From positions 1,302,001-1,366,000 of the forward strand of contig JAGPXD010000004.1 in assembly GCA_020746995.1 (NCBI GenBank): a DNA stretch of 64,000 nt, written 5' to 3'. The notes under the pieces were generated by a model that made no database searches, was not told where the DNA came from, and saw only the letters and a list, made by a program, of their open reading frames with translations. Positions 56,501 to 62,500 of this stretch are shown in pieces. Made by a program: the position numbers and the translations under genes. The stretch is from Plectosphaerella cucumerina (lineage: Eukaryota; Ascomycota; Sordariomycetes; Glomerellales; Plectosphaerellaceae). Within the stretch, counting starts at the first letter, position 1, and every line of letters starts with the position of its first letter.

Positions 56501-59500
56501 ACAGATACCGTTGTTGAAGGTTTGGCCGGTGGGACAGACGCAGGTGCCTGCAACACAGGTTGAGCCACCGGTACAGGTGACGCCAAGGCAGGCGTTGTCT
56601 TGACAGACTCCGTTGTTGAACGACTGGCCGGTGGGACAGACGCAGGTACCTGCGACGCAGGAAGAGCCACCTGAGCAAGTGACCCCAGCACAGAGATCAT
56701 CTTGCTCGCAGATGCCGTTGTTGAAGGACTGACCCGTGGGACAGACGCAGTTGCCGCTGTTGCATGTTGATCCGCCAGTGCAGGTGACCCCAGTACAGAG
56801 GTCATCCTGCTCACAGATTCCATTGTTGAACGACTGACCCGTCGGGCAAACACAGTTGCCGCCGTTGCAGGTCGATCCGCCACTGCAGGTGACGCCGTTG
56901 CAAAGATCATCTTGCTCACAGATTCCGTTGTTGAAGGATTGACCCGTGGGACAAACGCAGTTGCCGTTGTTGCAGGTCGATCCGCCTGTACAGACAACGT
57001 TAAGACAAGCGTCATCCAGCTCGCAGATCCCGTTGTTGAAGGATTGGCCTGTCGGGCAGACACAGTTACCGCTGTTACAGGTCGATCCGCCAGTGCAGGT
57101 GACCCCAGTACAGAGGTCATCTTGCTCGCAGACGCCGTTGTTGAACGACTGACCCGTTGGGCAAACGCAGTTACCACTGTTGCAGGTCGAGCCACCAGTG
57201 CAGGTAACGTTGTCGCAGGCATCGTCCTGTTGGCAGACGTTGTTCTGGTCGAAGGACTGGCCGGAAGGACAAACGCAGTTGCCGCTGTCGCAAGACGAGC
57301 CACCGGTACAGACGACGTTGAGACAAGCGTCATCTTGTTCGCAGACCCCGTTGTTGAAGGACTGGCCTGTGGGACAGACGCAGTTGCCGTTGTTGCAGGA
57401 CGAGCCACCAGTGCAGGTAACGCCAACGCAGACATCCCTGCTCTGACAGATGTTGTTCTGGTCGAAGGACTGTCCGGTCGGGCAGACACAGTTGCCGTTG
57501 TTGCAAGACGCGCCTCCGGTACAAACAACGCCATCGCAGGCATCATCATCCTGACAGACGTTGTTGACGTCGAAGGACTGTCCGGTAGGACAGACGCAGT
57601 TTCCGGAATTGCAGGAAGAGCCACCCGTGCAGGTAACGTTTTCGCAGAGATCATCGTCCTGACAGATGTTGTTTTGGTCGAAGGACTGACCAGTGGGACA
57701 GACGCAGGCGCCGGATTGACAGGTTGATCCTCCTCCGCAGGTGACGTTGTCGCAAGCGTCATCCTGCTGGCAGACGTTGTTCTGATCGAAGGACTGTCCG
57801 GTTGGGCAGACACAGTTGCCGGAATTGCAGGTCGCTCCGCCAGTGCAGGTGACGTTCTCGCAAAGGTCATCTGGCTGGCAGACGTTGTTCTGGTCGAAGG
57901 ACTGACCGGTAGGGCAGACACAAGTCCCGGCATTGCAGCTGGACCCGCCAGTACAGACGATACCAGTGCAAGCGTCGTCTTGCTGGCAAATGTTGTTCTG
58001 GTCGAAGCTCTGGCCGGTAGGGCACACGCAGTTTCCGGCACTGCAGCTGGCTCCGCCGGTACAGGTGATGTTCTCGCAGAGATCGTCCGGCTGGCAGACG
58101 TTGTTGACGTCGAAGCTTTGGCCGGTCGGGCAGACGCAGTTTCCTGCGCTGCAAGTGGCACCGCCGGTACAGGTGACGTTGTCGCAGAGGTCGTCTTGCG
58201 AGCAGACGTTGTTCTGGTCGAAGCTTTGACCGACAGGGCACAAGCAAACCCCGTTGTCGCAGCTGGATCCACCGGTACAGACGACGCCATCGCAGGCATC
58301 ATCATCTGTGCAAACACCAGCATTGAATGACTGTCCAGTTGGGCAGACGCAGTTTCCGGAGACACAGCTGGAGCCACCAGTACAGGTGACGTTCTCGCAA
58401 AGGTCCTCATCCTGGCAGACGTTGTTCTGGTCGAATGACTGACCGGTAGGGCACACGCAGACACCCTCGTCACAGGTAGATCCGCCAGTGCAGACGATGC
58501 CATCGCAGACGGGAGTGTTGACACAGACACCGGCGTTGAAAGACTGGCCAGTCGGGCAGACACAGTTTCCAGAGTTGCAAGTAGACCCGCCGTTGCAGGT
58601 GACACCGTCGCAAGGGTTGGTTTGCTGGCGGCAGACGTTGTTCTGGTCAAAGGACTGGCCCGTGGGGCACACGCAGGTTCCCTCGTCACAGGTCGATCCG
58701 CCAGTGCAGACTATGCCATCGCAGGCAGCATCAGTTGTACAGACGCCGGCGTTGAAGGACTGGCCAGTAGGACAGACGCAGTTCCCGGAGTCGCAGGACG
58801 AGCCGCCGGTACAGACGACACCAGCGCAGGCATCGTCGGACGTGCAGACGCCGGCAGCGAATCTCTGGCCTGTTGGGCACACGCAGTTTCCGGAGTCGCA
58901 GGTCGAGCCGCCGGAACAGACGACTCCAGTGCAGGCATCGTCAGCTGTACAGATACCAGCATTGAAGCTCTGGCCCGTTGGGCACACGCAGTTTCCGGAA
59001 TTGCAGGTGGCGCCGCCAGTACAGACGACACCATCGCAGGCGTCGTCAACGGTACAGATACCAGCGTTGAAGGACTGTCCAGCCGGGCACACGCAGATCC
59101 CAGAGTCGCAAGAGGAACCCCCGGTGCAAACGACGCCGGTGCAAGCATTGTCCTGTTCGCAGACGCCGCCCTGGTTGAAAGACTGACCAGTTGGGCACAC
59201 ACAGTTCCCAGTGTTGCAAGTGGAACCTCCGGTGCAAACAACACCGCTGCAGGCGTCTTGCTCGCAGACACCCTGGTTGAGGGTCTGTCCAGATGGGCAG
59301 ACACAGGTCCCGGCATTGCAGGTAGATCCGCCAGTGCAGACAACACCGGTGCAGGCGTCGTCGGCAGTACAGACTCCCTGGACGAAGGATTGTCCAGTCG
59401 GGCAGACGCAGTTGCCGGAATCGCAGGAAGAGCCGCCGGTACAAACGACGCCGGTACAGGCATCGTCCTGTCCGCAGACTCCTTGGTTGAAGGACTGGCC

Positions 59501-62500
59501 GGTCGGGCAGACACAGTTGCCAGCATCGCAGGAGGATCCGCCAGTACAAACGACGCCGGTACAGGCATCGTCCTGTCCGCAGACTCCTTGGTTGAAGGAC
59601 TGGCCGGTCGGGCAGACACAGTTGCCAGCATCGCAGGAGGATCCGCCAGTACAAACGACGCCCGTACAGGCGTCATCGGTAGTGCAAACACCCTGGACAA
59701 AGGTCTGGCCAGTGGGGCAGACGCAGTTGCCAGAATCGCAGGAAGAGCCACCGCTGCAAACGACTCCCGTACAGGCGTCATCGGCAGTGCAAACTCCCTG
59801 GACGAAAGATTGTCCTGTCGGGCAGACACAGTTGCCAGAGTTGCAGGAAGAGCCTCCAGTGCACACGACCCCTGTACAGGCGTCATCTGTGGTGCAGACA
59901 CCCCCGACAAGAACTTGTCCGGAGGGGCAGACGCAGGTCCCGGAATCGCAGGTAGAACCTCCGTTGCACACAACACCAGTACAGGCGTTGTCTGCGGTGC
60001 AAACTCCCTGGACGAAGGATTGGCCACTCGGACAGACGCAGTTTCCAGAGTTGCAGGTGGAACCTCCAGAGCACACAACTCCGGTACAGGCATCATCCAC
60101 GGTACAGATTCCCTGGTTGAGGGACTGTCCGGTGGGACAGACGCAGTTACCAGAGTCGCAGCTGGCTCCGCCGGTGCACACCACCCCGGTACAGGCGTCG
60201 TCATCCTCGCAGACGTTGTCGTTGTTGAAGGACTGGCCCGTCGGGCATTGGCAGTTTCCGAACGAGCAGAAAGCTCCACCGGTACAGGCCGGGTCGCAGA
60301 CGCCGTTATCCTCGCAGAGGCCGTTGACCAGAGTCTGGCCAGGAGGACAGTTGATTGCCCTGCAGTTGTTGTCGATACAGGCCTCGATGTTTGAGCAAGG
60401 AGGGTTGCAGGTAGTAGGGGGCGGATCATCGTCGGGGACACAGAAGTTGCCCTGAAGGAACTGGCCGTTGGGGCAGACGATGGGCACGCAAGTGCTACCG
60501 CTGAGAGCCTGACCCGAAGGGCAGACGATAGGAGTGCAAGTGCCGTCGACGCAGGCCTGTCCGGCCGCGCAGACAGGGTTGCAAGTAGGAGGGGGAGGAT
60601 CATCGTCGGGGACGCAAGTGCCGCCCTGAAGGACCTGTCCAGTCGGGCAGACAATTGGCACGCAAGTGCTGCCGCTCAGTGTCTGGCCTGCAGGGCAGAC
60701 GATGGGTGTGCAAGTACCGCCAACACAAGCCGAGCTGGCAGGGCAGGCAGGGTTGCAGGTGGGTGGCGGAGGATCATCGTCGGGGACGCAAGTGTTGCCC
60801 TGGAGGATCTGTCCAGTAGGGCACACAATCGGCACGCAAGTGCTGCCGCTGAGCACCTGACCCGAGGGGCAGACGATAGGAGTGCAAGTGCCATCGACAC
60901 AAGCCGAAGTTGCGGCGCAAGCAGGGTTGCAGACAGGAGGAGGGCCGTCGTCGGGGACGCAGACGTTGCCCTGAAGGACCTGACCAGACGGGCACACGAC
61001 GCGAACACAGGCGCCGTCCACGAGCACTTGACCCGAGGGGCAAGCGATCGGGACACAAGTGTTGTCAATACAGGTCGTGGTCGCGCCACAGGCCGGGTTG
61101 CAGGTAGGGGGTGTTGGGTCATCGTCATCTTCGCAGGTATTGCCAACGAGGATCTGACCAGCTGGGCACGCAATGCGAACACAGACACCGCCAACCAGCA
61201 CCTGGCCGGTGGGACAAGCGATAGGCACGCAGGTTCCGTCAACGCAAGCCGAAGTGCTGGCGCAGACGGGGTTGCAGGTAGGTGGCGTCGGGTCGTCGTC
61301 GTCCTCGCAAGTGTTGCCAACCAGGATCTGGCCAGACGGGCAGACGACTGGAACACAGCTGCCTCCAACGAGGACCTGGCCCGCAGGGCAAGTGATCGGA
61401 ACACAGGTGCCGTCAACGCAAGCCGAAGTGGAAGCGCAGACTGGGTTGCAAGTAGGGGGCGTTGGGTCGTCATCGTCTTCGCAAACGCCTCCAACGAGGA
61501 CTTGGCCGGTAGGACAAACAATGGGGACACAGTTGCCGCTCACCAGGACCTGACCCGAGGGGCAGTTGATCGGGACGCAAGTTCCGTCAACGCAAGCTGA
61601 CGTAGAAGCGCAGGCAGGGTTGCAAGTAGGCGGCGTCGGATCGTCGTCTTCCTCGCAGGTGTTGCCGACGAGAGTCTGGCCCGTGGGACAAACGATACGG
61701 ACACAAGAGCCGCCGACAAGGACCTGTCCAGTGGGACAAGCGATGGGAACACAGGTGTCGTCAACGCAAGCCGACGTAGCAGGGCAAGCCGGGTCGCAAG
61801 TCGGGGGGTTGGGGTCCTCATCGTCGACACAGGTGCCTCCAACAAGAATCTGGCCGGTAGGGCAGACAACCGGGACACAGTTCCCTCCAACAAGCGTCTG
61901 TCCCGATGGGCAGGTAATAGGAACACAGGTATCGTCAACGCAAGCCGATGTGGACGGACAAGCTGGGTCGCAGGTTGGTGGCTCTGGGTCCTCATCGTCG
62001 ACACAGGTGCCTCCAACAAGAGTCTGACCGGTAGGGCAAACCACCGGAACACAGTTGCCTGCAACCAGCGTCTGTCCTGACGGGCAGGTAATAGGAACAC
62101 AGGTGCCGTCGATGCAGGCCGAGGTAGCAGGGCAAGCTGGGTTGCAGGTTGGCGGCTCCGGATCCTCGTCCTCGACGCAGGTGCTTCCGACAAGAGTCTG
62201 GCCGGTAGGGCAGATGATGCGCTCGCAGCTGCTGCCTACCAGGACCTGGCCAGTGGGGCAGGCGATAGGAACGCAGAGGCCGTCAAGACAGGCCGATGTG
62301 GCAGGACAGGCCGGGTCGCAGGTAGGAGGATTGGGGTTCTCGTCGTCGATGCAGGTGTTTCCAACCAGGATCTGACCGTTCGGGCAGACGACCTGTGTGC
62401 AGCGGCCAGAGACCAAAACCTGGCCAGTCGGGCAGGCGATGGGGACACAAGAGCCATCGACACAGGCTGATGTGGGAGCGCAGGCAGGGTTGCAGGTAGG

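Noticed and set aside
53612..60394. Long open frames on the plus strand (758 and 590 codons) and a second minus frame (55369-58689, 1,106 codons) inside the giant gene
   Set aside because: Periodic codon use in repeats keeps other frames open. They lack the Cys spacing logic and are explained by the main frame.
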